This document shows positions 25,759 to 34,470 of a DNA stretch of 64,000 nucleotides, piece after piece. The position numbers were made by a program, and so were the translations under genes. Origin of the DNA: Planctomycetaceae bacterium (lineage in GTDB: Bacteria > Planctomycetota > Planctomycetia > Gemmatales > Gemmataceae). Location: assembly GCA_013823135.1 (NCBI GenBank), contig PNLP01000001.1:62001-126000 (forward strand), read 5' to 3'. The notes under the pieces are model-generated. The model ran no database searches. It saw only the letters and a list, made by a program, of their open reading frames with translations, and had not been told where the DNA came from. Every line of letters starts with the position of its first letter. The stretch's first letter is position 1.

Positions 25759-27021
25759 CTAATCGGAGGGGGTGTTGGGGAGTGGCAACTTCGCTTCCTC
25801 ATCAGACTCGGGAGCAATCGGCAGGAAACCGAGCGGTGCGGCCGCCCTGGCATTCTCGATCCGAATCGCGGTTTCACCCCTGAGAATGGCCTGTAGCTCT
25901 GTCAGGATGTTCACCGCTCGCCAGCCTCGGGTCAGCGGAACATCTGGGGTCGGGTCGCGGAACACGTGGCTTCGCACAACTGCCTTGAGATCGGACCCGG
26001 ACGCGACAAGATTCGCCGCCAGTTTGTTCCGCGTACACCAGTCCGTGAGGACCACGCCGAGCAGGTTCGCCATGAGCACGACGTGCGGCGGATCGTTGTC
26101 GCGAGCTTCCGCCTCAGGGCAGTTTTCGAGTGTGAGATCTTTCGCACGACGGACGGCCTCCAGGATCCGTTCGATCTCCTTCTGCGGCATGCCACGATAC
26201 GCCGACAAGTCTTCCACTTTCGTCGGGCAACGACGGGCGATCTCGGCGAGGATGTCGTCGCGAAGGAGCTGCCGGGGCGGGCGGTTCACTCGCTCCGCGA
26301 ACTGCTCACGCCAGGCGAACACTTCCCTTGCGACAGCCAAACCCCGCCGGTCGAGTCCGCCAATCCCCTTGACCTTCCGCCACTTCTCCGCGGCGGCTTC
26401 TTCGTCCCCAATTGCCTTCCGGACGCTGTTCTCGAATTCCTCGGTGGCCCATTCCGTTCGCTTCAACCTCTTCAACCGGTCCGTGAGCTTCTTCCACGCG
26501 GGAAGCAGATACCGCACGTCGTCAAAGGCGTAACGAACCTGCGCGGGGAGCAGCGGCCGCCGTCGCCAGTCCGTGAGCGTTTCCCCCTTGGTCATCCGCT
26601 GGCCGAGGAGGTCGCTGACCAACCCCGCGTAGCCAATTGGGTAGGTCAGCCCGATCAACCCCGAGGCGACTTGCACGTCGAAGACATCGGCAGGCGGTTT
26701 GCCGGCCTGGAAGTAGCACATGCGGATGTCTTCACGACCCGCGTGCAGCACGGTCTTCCGCTTGGGGTCGAGCAGTAGGTTCCAGAAATCTCCGAGCGGC
26801 CCTACGTTAAACGGGTCGATGACGAAGAGTTGCTCAGCGGTCGCGATCTGGATCAGGCAGAGTTCGGGACGGTACGCATCTTCCCCGACGAACTCCGTGT
26901 CGAAGCCGATCACGGGCGATTTCGCGAGGTGGTCGAGGCACCCGGCGAGTTGGGCCGGGTCGGAGATGAGATGTTCCGGCAGGTCCGGCAACTTCATTGG
27001 TTTGACGTATCGTCTGGGCAT
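25759..27021 (-). CDS. rnd: Ribonuclease D
   Basis: RNase D is a 3'-5' exonuclease that trims stable RNA precursors. The 420-aa protein has a DEDDy exonuclease domain with Exo I VIGFDTEF, Exo II around LHAGREDIRMC and Exo III YAFDDVRYL, in which Asp and Tyr complete the DEDDy set. An HRDC domain follows near residues 220-300 (KVKGIGGLDRRGLAVAREVF). Beyond it lies an extra domain of about 100 residues with conserved helices. The start is uncertain: ATG codons at 27036, 27021 (MPRRYVKP) and 26997 (MKLPDLPEHL) are all in frame and none has a strong Shine-Dalgarno site. Confidence 0.85.
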   Translation of the reverse strand: MPRRYVKPMKLPDLPEHLISDPAQLAGCLDHLAKSPVIGFDTEFVGEDAYRPELCLIQIATAEQLFVIDPFNVGPLGDFWNLLLDPKRKTVLHAGREDIRMCYFQAGKPPADVFDVQVASGLIGLTYPIGYAGLVSDLLGQRMTKGETLTDWRRRPLLPAQVRYAFDDVRYLLPAWKKLTDRLKRLKRTEWATEEFENSVRKAIGDEEAAAEKWRKVKGIGGLDRRGLAVAREVFAWREQFAERVNRPPRQLLRDDILAEIARRCPTKVEDLSAYRGMPQKEIERILEAVRRAKDLTLENCPEAEARDNDPPHVVLMANLLGVVLTDWCTRNKLAANLVASGSDLKAVVRSHVFRDPTPDVPLTRGWRAVNILTELQAILRGETAIRIENARAAAPLGFLPIAPESDEEAKLPLPNTPSD

Positions 27022-27039
27022 GCGGTACCGATCCATTTC

Positions 27040-27087
27040 GCCCGGCGTTCATGTCGGGTTCTGCGAGACCCGACATGAACGCCGGGC
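27040..27087. terminator. 20-bp perfect stem-loop between glycosyltransferase and rnd
   Basis: Bases 27040-27059 pair perfectly with 27068-27087 around an eight-base loop. It starts 7 bp after the stop of the minus-strand glycosyltransferase and lies just before rnd. It probably ends the first transcript, but there is no T-run and the perfection suggests a dispersed palindromic repeat. Confidence 0.6.
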
Positions 27088-27094
27088 TCGATGG

Positions 27095-28582
27095 CTATCG
27101 TGGCGGAGCGGGTGCATTCGGATCAAGCCGCCCTGCAACGTCGCCACTGCGATGCCGGCCAAGTCCGATCCCTCTTTCGGAACAATCGACCAGCCAACAC
27201 ACCGTACACTTCCACCCACGCACCTGCATAACAAAGCTGGCCGCCGAACGGGTGAGTCCGAAACCGGCAACATCTGCAGTACCCGTGGTCGGTAAACCGG
27301 CGTCCAAGAAGACCACGGCACGACTCGTATCCATCGGTTGTTCGTCCCGCTGAGTGAAGTGGCTCGGGCGGGTTGCACCGGGGATCTGCCGTGCGTCAAT
27401 TCCGTGCCAGCGGAGGGTTGCTGTCCACTGGTAGTTCATGGCGTATACGGGTCCAGTGTAGCCGGCCGAGCGCAACTCTGCTGCCACGTTTCGAGCGATT
27501 TCCAGTTTTACGACCTGTCGTGTTGCCCGGTCGAGCGATGGCGGGATCAGAGGCACGGGTTCGATCACGTGAATCGCGAGGAACACAGTGGCACCGACGG
27601 GAATCGCGAATCCCGATCGAAAGCCCCATCGCCACCAGGCCGATTCGCGCACCCGAGAGTACCACACCGCCGCGAGCGGCCAGCACGCGAGGTAGCACGG
27701 GAAGGCCCAGTTCCCTTCGAGATGCCCGCGAGTCGCTTTGAACAGGAAGAACCCGAACGGAATCACGAACAGGCACGCGATGGGCCGCAGCCGAGAGTCT
27801 GCCAGCAGTTCCCGCCGGTTCCGCAATGCCCACACGAACACGGCGAAGGGGACCGTTCCCAACAGCAAGATCTGCCCACCCACAAACTCGCCGAACATCT
27901 TCAAACCTGGTTCAGGGCTACTCATCGAGTGGCCCCATTGATAGCGCAGCGGCTCGAAGTCTCGCTGGATGTTGTAGATCAGAATCGGGGACGCCACCAG
28001 GAACGCGATTACCCCCTTGAGAGTGTAACCCAGAATCCAACGCCTGGGGTTCCCTGCAGCAAGGAAGCTCGCTGTACCGGCGATCACGGCAAGGCCGGTC
28101 GTGTACTTTCCCAACACCCCGCACCCCAGGATCACCCCGCCGAGTGCCCACCACCCGAGGCCGGGAGCCGATCCGCTCGCAAGCCGCCGGTGCATCTCCA
28201 CCAACCACACGAGGTAGAGCGACCAGAACAGGAGCAGGGGCGTGTCCGGCGTTACCAGGACCGCGGTGAACGTGAGCATCGGCGACAGGATTACGAACGG
28301 CAGTAAATCCCGCGGTTGGGATAGCCAGCCAATGGCGACCACGACCACCCAGGAGCTGAGGATTGCCGGAAGCCGAATGGCAACAATGCCGTCGCCGAAG
28401 CACGCGGTTGCGGCCCGGATCATGTATGCGACCATTGGTGGGTGGTCGTAATAGCTGAACTGGAGATCGCGCGACCAACACCAGTAGTAAAGTTCGTCGT
28501 CAAATGGGGGCACCACTGCGGCAAGTAGCAGGTACAGCGGGACGAGGCACAACGACCAGCAGGCAAATCGCGGAAAACTCAC
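27095..28582 (-). CDS. GT39/GT83-type membrane glycosyltransferase
   Basis: This 495-aa integral membrane protein belongs to the dolichyl/undecaprenyl-phosphate sugar transferase group (ArnT/PMT-like). The first luminal loop has PPFDDELYYWCWSRDLQFSY followed by YDHPPMVAYMI, with the catalytic acidic pair DD/DE and the YxDHPP motif. About ten hydrophobic helices follow, ending in a soluble C-terminal domain from about residue 360. It probably moves a lipid-linked sugar onto an envelope acceptor. The start is GTG, with GGAGG seven bases upstream. The last roughly 35 residues are low in homology and extend to a stop just before a palindrome. Confidence 0.82.
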   Translation of the reverse strand: MSFPRFACWSLCLVPLYLLLAAVVPPFDDELYYWCWSRDLQFSYYDHPPMVAYMIRAATACFGDGIVAIRLPAILSSWVVVVAIGWLSQPRDLLPFVILSPMLTFTAVLVTPDTPLLLFWSLYLVWLVEMHRRLASGSAPGLGWWALGGVILGCGVLGKYTTGLAVIAGTASFLAAGNPRRWILGYTLKGVIAFLVASPILIYNIQRDFEPLRYQWGHSMSSPEPGLKMFGEFVGGQILLLGTVPFAVFVWALRNRRELLADSRLRPIACLFVIPFGFFLFKATRGHLEGNWAFPCYLACWPLAAVWYSRVRESAWWRWGFRSGFAIPVGATVFLAIHVIEPVPLIPPSLDRATRQVVKLEIARNVAAELRSAGYTGPVYAMNYQWTATLRWHGIDARQIPGATRPSHFTQRDEQPMDTSRAVVFLDAGLPTTGTADVAGFGLTRSAASFVMQVRGWKCTVCWLVDCSERGIGLGRHRSGDVAGRLDPNAPAPPR

Positions 28583-28700
28583 AGCCTAGCCTCCGTGCGT
28601 GCGAGGAATCGCCGCCATATACCCTGAACCCCCATCCCACCGCGATACCGCTTTTCCCGGCTACAATCATTTGGGATGATTTGACTTGCGAGATTCAACC

Positions 28701-28964
28701 ATGCTGAATGAGTATCTGGAATCTAAAGTCGTGGTCGATCTGATTAGCCCCTACGTCTGCCTCGGGAAGCTCGTTCGGTACGACGACCATTACCTGGAAT
28801 TGCGAAACGCCGACTTCCACGACTTGCGTGACACCGACACGACGCGTGAACTCTATGTGGCGGAATCCGTCGCAACCGGCATCAAACGCAACCGCAAAAG
28901 GATTCTGATTCGCCGCACGGAAGTGGTGGCCATCTCGAAAATCGAAGACGTGGTGGATGAGTGA
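28701..28964 (+). CDS. Conserved small planctomycete protein (MLNEYLES family)
   Basis: This 87-aa cytosolic protein reads like a small beta-rich, Sm-like fold: VVVDLISPYVCLGKLVRYDD, HYLELRNADFHDLRD, IKRNRKRILIRRTEVVAISK. I recall it as a conserved planctomycete protein without known function. The ATG at 28701 gives the conserved MLNEYLESKVVVDL start, although an upstream in-frame codon exists. It overlaps the next gene by 8 bp, so the two are probably translated together. Confidence 0.7.
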   Translation: MLNEYLESKVVVDLISPYVCLGKLVRYDDHYLELRNADFHDLRDTDTTRELYVAESVATGIKRNRKRILIRRTEVVAISKIEDVVDE

Positions 28965-29250
28965 AAGAATTCCTATGACCCAGAAGCAACTTCATCAGTG
29001 CCCCTGCTGTGATTACTACACTCTGGACGAGCGGCACGACTGGGACATATGTCGTGTCTGTTTTTGGGAAGACGGCGATACTGACCTCGACAATATCGAT
29101 TCAATGTCGGGTTGCAATCACGGCTTAACATTACGACAGGCAAGAGCGAACTTTCTGCAAATAGGAGCCTGCGAACAAGCCATGTTGAAACATGTCTGCT
29201 CCCCTACAAAACGAGCGTTATACCGATGCGAACCGCGTCAAATTGTTTGA
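28957..29250 (+). CDS. CPCC-type cysteine-rich protein
   Basis: This 97-aa protein contains the CPCC module: QCPCCDYYTLDERHDWDICR followed by VCFWEDGDTD, a zinc-ribbon-like fold with paired cysteines, and later SGCNHGLTLRQARANF. Members are small cytosolic proteins of unknown role, some near toxin or immunity genes. The frame starts inside the previous gene (8-bp overlap); ATG 28975 is an alternative start. Its end overlaps the convergent marR gene by 13 bp. Confidence 0.8.
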   Translation: MSERIPMTQKQLHQCPCCDYYTLDERHDWDICRVCFWEDGDTDLDNIDSMSGCNHGLTLRQARANFLQIGACEQAMLKHVCSPTKRALYRCEPRQIV

Positions 29251-29759
29251 ACTCTAACCAGCCACTTCCGTAATAGCCCTTCGAGTGTTTCCAACTCTTC
29301 CGGCGATAGCTTCGGCTGCGAAGCTTTCGCCTCCTCGAAACGGGTGGCCGTCGCGGCGTCGATGACTCGCTTACCCTTCGGTGTGAGTTCGATCACGACC
29401 TTACGGCGATCGTCGGCGTCGGAACCCCGGGCGATCAACGCAGCCGCTTCGAGTTTATCGAGCCGGGCTGTCATGCCCCCACTGGAGAGCATAACGCTGC
29501 CGAGCAATTCGCTCGGGGTCAGCCGACCCTTGGGTCCGTGCCGACGCAGCGTTGCCAGGATGTCGAACTGACCGAGCGTCAGCTTGTACTTTTCGAGTGC
29601 CTTGCCGACGCTCTGTTCCAGATGTCGTGCCAGCACGATGACACGGCCAACCACCGCAAGCGAACTCGGATCGAGATCCGGCCGGGTTTCCCGCCAGTCC
29701 GCGAGGAGGAGGTCGATGACATCGGTAATCGCGTTGGTGGGAGCGTCTGTCGTGTTCAT
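29238..29759 (-). CDS. MarR-family transcriptional regulator
   Basis: This 173-aa winged-helix dimeric repressor has the MarR core: FDILATLRRHGPKGRLTPSE, LLGSVMLSSGGMTARLDKLE and then RGSDADDRRKVVIELTPKGK. This covers the recognition helix and the wing with its conserved DxRxxxxxLT pattern. There is no conserved single sensing cysteine. It is divergent from ilvC, and a 15-bp palindrome lies in the shared intergenic region, so it may control itself and ilvC. The ATG at 29759 has only a weak Shine-Dalgarno site. The inducer is unknown. Confidence 0.9.
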   Translation of the reverse strand: MNTTDAPTNAITDVIDLLLADWRETRPDLDPSSLAVVGRVIVLARHLEQSVGKALEKYKLTLGQFDILATLRRHGPKGRLTPSELLGSVMLSSGGMTARLDKLEAAALIARGSDADDRRKVVIELTPKGKRVIDAATATRFEEAKASQPKLSPEELETLEGLLRKWLVRVQTI

Positions 29760-29789
29760 ATCGGAAAGTTTAAAGAGGAGTATCTTGCT

Positions 29790-29804
29790 GTCAAGATTCT
29801 TGAC
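29790..29804. promoter_or_regulatory. Candidate MarR operator
   Basis: GTCAAGATTCTTGAC is a perfect palindrome with a single central base, 31 bp upstream of the marR start and 89 bp before the ilvC start. Its length and TCAAG half-site resemble MarR operators. Binding is not shown. Confidence 0.5.
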
Positions 29805-29893
29805 GGCGAGTTATTTGATGATTAGATTTAGAAGACGCATTCCACGCGTTCAGCGGCGGTCCGAACGGGACCGCAAATTCATTGAGGGGCGAC

Positions 29894-30946
29894 ATGAAAG
29901 AGATTCGCATCGGGGACACGGTCGAACAGTGCGTCGAACGAGCCGATTATCCGCCGGACCGCGTCCGCCAAATTCTGAAGGATGAACTCGTCGCTGTCAT
30001 CGGTTACGGTGTTCAGGGTCGTGGCCAGTCCCTCAACATGCGGGACAACGGCATCAAGGTCATCGTTGGCCAGCGCAAGGGTGGCAAGGCTTACGACCTT
30101 TGCCTTCAGGACGGCTGGAAGCCCGGCGAGACGCTTTTCGATCCGGAAGAAGCCGCAGCGAAGGGTACCGTCATCCAGTACCTGCTCTCCGATGCAGGGC
30201 AGAAAGAGATGTGGCCGAAGATCAAGCCGCACCTCACCAAGGGCAAGGCGCTGTACTTCTCGCACGGCTTCTCGATCGTGTTCAACGACCAGACTGGTGT
30301 CATCCCTCCGCCAGATATCGACGTGATTCTGTGCGCTCCGAAGGGATCGGGCACGACGGTTCGCCGATTGTTCCTTGAAGGCCGTGGCATCAACAGCTCG
30401 TTCGCGATTCACCAGGATGCCACCGGCCGCGCTCGCGAACGCTGTCTCGCTTTGGGCATCGCAATCGGCTCCGGCTACCTCTTCGAGACGACCTTCAAGA
30501 AGGAAGTGATCTCGGACCTGACCGGCGAACGCGGCGTTCTCATGGGCGCCATCTACGGCCTGTGGCTGGCCCAGTACGAAGTGCTGCGAGCCAATGGGCA
30601 CTCGCCGAGCGAAGCGTTCAACGAAACGGTCGAAGAGGCAACCCAGAGCCTCTACCCGCTGATCGCCGAGAAGGGCATGGACTGGATGTACGCGAACTGC
30701 TCGACGACCGCTCAACGCGGGGCTCTCGACTGGTTCAAAGTGTTCCGCGACGCCAGCAAGCCGGCGTTCGAAAAACTGTATCAGTCGGTTGCAACCGGGG
30801 AAGAAGCTCGCCGCACGCTGGAAGCGAACAGCCGACCCGATTATCGCGTGCAGTTGGAGAAGGAACTCAAGGAAGTTGCCGAGAGCGAGATGTGGCTCGC
30901 AGGCGCTCAAGTGCGAGCACTTCGCCCCGAACGCCAGGGTTCGTAA
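29894..30946 (+). CDS. ilvC: Ketol-acid reductoisomerase
   Basis: This enzyme converts acetolactate and acetohydroxybutyrate to dihydroxy-acids in valine, isoleucine and leucine synthesis, using NADPH and Mg2+. The 350-aa protein has the nucleotide site VIGYGVQGRGQSLNMRDNG at about 35-53 with GQRKGG after it. The C-terminal helical knotted domain has DLTGERGVLMGAI, NETVEEATQSL and ANCSTTAQRGALDWF. The sequence resembles the 350-aa type I recall from Bacteroidetes more than the common 330-aa class I enzyme. The ATG at 29894 follows GAGGGG. No other ilv genes are adjacent; a divergent MarR regulator lies upstream. Confidence 0.93.
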   Translation: MKEIRIGDTVEQCVERADYPPDRVRQILKDELVAVIGYGVQGRGQSLNMRDNGIKVIVGQRKGGKAYDLCLQDGWKPGETLFDPEEAAAKGTVIQYLLSDAGQKEMWPKIKPHLTKGKALYFSHGFSIVFNDQTGVIPPPDIDVILCAPKGSGTTVRRLFLEGRGINSSFAIHQDATGRARERCLALGIAIGSGYLFETTFKKEVISDLTGERGVLMGAIYGLWLAQYEVLRANGHSPSEAFNETVEEATQSLYPLIAEKGMDWMYANCSTTAQRGALDWFKVFRDASKPAFEKLYQSVATGEEARRTLEANSRPDYRVQLEKELKEVAESEMWLAGAQVRALRPERQGS

Positions 30947-30952
30947 CCGTGT

Positions 30953-30992
30953 GTTGGGTGTGCCACGGGGTTCATCCCGTGGCACACCCAAC
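30953..30992. terminator. 17-bp perfect stem-loop after ilvC
   Basis: Bases 30953-30969 pair perfectly with 30976-30992 around a six-base loop (GTTCAT). It lies 6 bp after the ilvC stop and directly abuts the stop of the convergent PEGA gene, so it can serve both. There is no T-run. Confidence 0.65.
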
Positions 30993-31562
30993 TCACGGTC
31001 CCACTCGTGGCACAACATCCGGCAGCGGGTTGTCCTGTCTTGGTGGCGGGAGAATCCCGCCCGATCCCGGCTGCGGGAACGGCTGGGCATCTGGAGCGAC
31101 TGGCTGGATAGGTGCGGCACCGGGCTTCACCTTGGGCAACGCGGGTCGTTCTGGTGCCGGCAGCGTCTGGCCCCTCAGTCGCAGTGCTTCGGCGCTATTC
31201 AACAAGTCATCGGTGCGAGTTTTCGTCGCTTCGTGAAGCTCGAAGTAATACCGGCGTGTGTCCTTGATGTGGAACGGCCACAACACTTCTGCGGCAAAGT
31301 CGAACGGTGGGTAAGCATACCACGGCGCGCGAACGTGAACTCGCTTCGTGAGCGTTTCATATCCCGGCTGCACAAGCGTGACCGTGTAGTTGCCGTAATA
31401 CTCAAACGAGGAGTGCGACGGCGCTGCACCGACGGGTTGATCGTCGATGTAGACCTGCGCGTTCGGCACGTTCGATTCGATGATGAACCGACGGTCCACG
31501 CAACCCGCGCAGGCGAGCACACCAAGAACCGCGACCATTCGCGGAGTTCGCCCCGTCATCAT
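30993..31562 (-). CDS. PEGA-domain lipoprotein
   Basis: This 189-aa predicted lipoprotein has a signal peptide ending in LACAGC. A PEGA domain follows (SNVPNAQVYIDDQPVGAAPS, then GNYTVTLVQPGYETLTKRV), a beta fold often found in surface proteins. A proline-rich C-terminus (LPAPERPALPKVKPGAAPIQ) ends the protein. GAGGAAG lies before a double ATG at 31562/31559; I chose the first. Its stop abuts a stem-loop shared with ilvC. Similar planctomycete lipoproteins carry FDFAAEVLWPFHIKDTRRYY. Role unknown. Confidence 0.8.
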   Translation of the reverse strand: MMTGRTPRMVAVLGVLACAGCVDRRFIIESNVPNAQVYIDDQPVGAAPSHSSFEYYGNYTVTLVQPGYETLTKRVHVRAPWYAYPPFDFAAEVLWPFHIKDTRRYYFELHEATKTRTDDLLNSAEALRLRGQTLPAPERPALPKVKPGAAPIQPVAPDAQPFPQPGSGGILPPPRQDNPLPDVVPRVGP

Positions 31563-31697
31563 TGGGCTTCCTCGATCCCGGCAGGTTCTGACCCTTTGAA
31601 TCGGGGAGGACATACCTTGAGCGGGGTGCCCGGTCAATGCAACGTGGGCGATGGAAAATGGGTAATCCGCGTGTGAAGCTGGGCGAATCGGGCAGAG

Positions 31698-33560
31698 TTA
31701 CTCTGGCCACGCATACTCGAAGCTCTCCATCTCCGCGGTGTCTGTGGCCATGCCTCGCCACACCAGCGCTGCGGTAGACCCCATCTCGTCGAGCCAGTCG
31801 GGATCAAGCTCATCGCGAACGCTGCTCGGCAACACGACCACGAGCCGCTTAGCTCCGTTCGTGCGACCCGGCTGCAGGGCATAATACTTGTCGAGGTACG
31901 TGGGTTGTTCCAGCGCAGCTCCCAACAGCGAGTTCAGCAGTTGGGGATTGATGCTGTGAGGAATGGTCCGCGCATCGCCGAGTGAGGCGTCCAGTACGAC
32001 CTGAAGTGTCGTGTACGGGTTATCCGCGAGTACCTGTCGCACGCAGCTTGCGGCGAGTGCGGCGTGGCGATGGAGGCAGTGGGCGGTGAACCAGATGGTA
32101 AAGGCCTGAGCACGGCGATTGACGTGTGGAGGAACTGTGGGCTTGATCGCGTCGAGATCAACACGCCAGACTCGTTCCAGCCCGCCAGCGGTGTCGTACT
32201 CCAGCACGGGTGGCACCTGGGCATCGAACTCCACGGCGAACAAGTCCTGTGCCTTCTGCATCAACTCGAAGAGATCGGTTCGCTTCAGAGTCGGCGTTTC
32301 GAGAACGTAGTACGGCGGTCGCGGTTGGAAGCGAAGCCCGAGTTCCGGTGCTTCCTGGCGGAATGCGGTGCCGGGGAGGATCGCGAGGTTGAAGACCTGC
32401 ACGTCGCTGTAGAGGTCGCCGTCGCGGAGGTAATTAAAGGACCGCATCACCGATTCGGGTGTGTCTCCAGGCAGGCCGACGATCAGGTCGACCTTCACGC
32501 GGATTCCTTCCTCACGCATTGCCCGCACGCCGCGCTCGAACGCACGCAGGTTGTTCTTGCGATCCATCATCCGCATGGCGTCCGCGTCGATCGACTGCAA
32601 CCCGACTTCCACTTCCGTGAAGTTTGCCTCGCGAAGTAAGCGAGCGGTCTCCGCAGTCACCCCCTCGGCTCGCAGCTCGCCAAAGTAGCTGAAGCCCTGG
32701 CCTGGGTTCTCTTCCGCGAGCAACCGCAGGAAGTCGGCGAAATCGCGACGCTGGTTCAGGGTGGGATCGAGGAGGAAGACTTCACGTGCCCCTCGTTCGC
32801 GTGCGTGCCGCAAGCCTGCGCGGATTTGATCTGCAGCGATGTAGTACTGCTTGTCGTAGCTCTTGGGGTAGTAGCAGAACTTGCACTTGAAGACGCACCC
32901 GCGTGTGGTTTCCAGGAGCAGCATTTGCTCTTCACCCGGATCGACGATTCCGGCAAGGTAGGGTGAGCCGAGATCGTTCAGGTCTTGCAACGGGGTGCGG
33001 AACGCGGGTCGGCGTGCGGGGTCGTAGCGTGGCCCGCTCGTCGGCGGGATGTACAGGCCGGGGATGTCGCTGAGCCCTGTTCCGGCAATTGGCAGTGCCC
33101 AGCGGTCAGCCTTCGGCGTTCCGCGAAGTGAAGCGAGTAACGCGGCGAAGGTCTGTTCCCCTTCGCCGATCACAGCGAAGTCGTAGTGCGGCGTATCGAG
33201 CACCCAGGCGTTATCCGGCGTGATCTCAGGGCCGCCGAGCACGATCTGCAATTCTGGCCGGTGTCGCTTCAATTCGGCCGCGACCCACAGCACTCGCTCG
33301 ATGTTCCAGACGTAACAAGTGAAGCCGATCATCCACGGATCGCGTCCGAGTAGAGCTGCAACGAGTGCGTGATCGCCGAGGGCGTTGGCATCGCGACCGG
33401 GTAGTATCTGGATGTCGTAGTCGTGTCCGAGACCTTGTTTCTCGGCCCAGAGCTTGAGGTACGCGCCGGCGAGTGGGACGTTTCCCCGCACGGGGGCCGG
33501 GCCGAGTGGCGGAATCGGCAGTTGAACGAGAACGACAATTCGACGCGCGGTAGAAATCAT
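31698..33560 (-). CDS. B12-binding-domain radical SAM protein
   Basis: This 620-aa protein has an N-terminal cobalamin-binding-like domain (residues about 8-140; VVLVQLPIPPLGPAPVRGNV, IGFTCYVWNIER, VLGGPEIT, VIGEGE). The radical SAM barrel has the [4Fe-4S] motif CVFKCKFC (Cys222, 226, 229) followed by EVGLQSIDADAM and VDLIVGLPGDTP. The B12 domain lacks the classic DxHxxG, so cobalamin binding is uncertain. Such enzymes carry out methylations or rearrangements on many substrates. No partner gene is adjacent. The start ATG at 33560 is chosen by homology; GGAG lies close to it, and ATG 33578 is an alternative. Confidence 0.85.
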   Translation of the reverse strand: MISTARRIVVLVQLPIPPLGPAPVRGNVPLAGAYLKLWAEKQGLGHDYDIQILPGRDANALGDHALVAALLGRDPWMIGFTCYVWNIERVLWVAAELKRHRPELQIVLGGPEITPDNAWVLDTPHYDFAVIGEGEQTFAALLASLRGTPKADRWALPIAGTGLSDIPGLYIPPTSGPRYDPARRPAFRTPLQDLNDLGSPYLAGIVDPGEEQMLLLETTRGCVFKCKFCYYPKSYDKQYYIAADQIRAGLRHARERGAREVFLLDPTLNQRRDFADFLRLLAEENPGQGFSYFGELRAEGVTAETARLLREANFTEVEVGLQSIDADAMRMMDRKNNLRAFERGVRAMREEGIRVKVDLIVGLPGDTPESVMRSFNYLRDGDLYSDVQVFNLAILPGTAFRQEAPELGLRFQPRPPYYVLETPTLKRTDLFELMQKAQDLFAVEFDAQVPPVLEYDTAGGLERVWRVDLDAIKPTVPPHVNRRAQAFTIWFTAHCLHRHAALAASCVRQVLADNPYTTLQVVLDASLGDARTIPHSINPQLLNSLLGAALEQPTYLDKYYALQPGRTNGAKRLVVVLPSSVRDELDPDWLDEMGSTAALVWRGMATDTAEMESFEYAWPE

Positions 33561-33728
33561 ACTCCGATTGTAGCTCATGCAATCCGATGTGGTGTGGAAT
33601 CGTGACTCGGAAGGTATCCGACTCGCGTGGCCACCGATTGCCGAATCGTCACGCTCGCTTACAGTTACCGGGAACACTGGCTTCCGCTTCAGGAATCCCG
33701 AGTCGTCTCAAGTTGGAATGACAACGCT

Positions 33729-34403
33729 ATGTCACTCGTTGCAACCGGTGTGTCGAAGGACTACCCCACCCGCATGGGGCCGCTCTCCGTCTTGCGGAAC
33801 GTGAACGTGTCGCTCAATCGCGGTGATGCCCTCGCGGTCATGGGGCCATCGGGGTCCGGCAAGAGCACGTTCCTGCACATGCTCGGCACGCTCGACACGC
33901 CGACCGCAGGTTCGATCACGCTGGAAGGGACCAACCCGTTTACGCTACCCGAGCGAGAACTCGCGGCGTTTCGCAATCGCCGGATCGGGTTCGTGTTTCA
34001 GGATCACCACCTGTTGCCGCAGTGTTCCGTTCTCGAAAACGTGCTCGTACCCACGCTGGTGAGTCGCGACACGCAACCTGCCGAAACCGAAGCCTATGCC
34101 CGGCAACTCCTCGAACGTGTTGGGCTCGGAGGCCGGCTCGATCACCGCCCCGCGGAACTCTCGGGCGGCGAGCGGCAGCGGGTGGCCGTGGCGCGTGCGC
34201 TCGTGTTGAAGCCCGTGCTGCTGCTGGCCGACGAGCCAACGGGGAACCTCGACCGCAAGAACGCCACCGCGGTCGGCGAGTTGCTGATGGAACTTCACCG
34301 GCAGGAGAACAACATCCTCGTTGTTGTGACGCACAGCCCGGAGTTGGCGAAACTCCTTCCGAAGCAGGTCGAAGTGAACGACGGCACGCTCGTGACCTCC
34401 TGA
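33729..34403 (+). CDS. ABC transporter ATP-binding protein (LolD/MacB type)
   Basis: This 224-aa ATPase has Walker A GPSGSGKST (39-47), the Q-loop in VFQDHHLLPQ, the signature LSGGERQRVA, Walker B LLLADEPTGNLD and a switch His in VVVTHSPEL. It is of the type that pairs with FtsX/MacB permeases, which act as mechanotransmitters rather than classic importers. The permease gene follows 67 bp later on the same strand. The ATG at 33729 is chosen because MSLVATGVSKDYPT is the usual start; the Shine-Dalgarno site is weak. Confidence 0.9.
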   Translation: MSLVATGVSKDYPTRMGPLSVLRNVNVSLNRGDALAVMGPSGSGKSTFLHMLGTLDTPTAGSITLEGTNPFTLPERELAAFRNRRIGFVFQDHHLLPQCSVLENVLVPTLVSRDTQPAETEAYARQLLERVGLGGRLDHRPAELSGGERQRVAVARALVLKPVLLLADEPTGNLDRKNATAVGELLMELHRQENNILVVVTHSPELAKLLPKQVEVNDGTLVTS

Positions 34404-34470
34404 ACCGATCTCCGCACCGCCTGGTGGTTCTCGCGCTCCCCTTCGGGTCGCGGCTAAACATTGTGGGTTT

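Noticed and set aside
29879..31120. 413-codon minus-strand frame opposite ilvC
   Set aside because: It mirrors a well-conserved ilvC; long antisense frames are common in GC-rich DNA.
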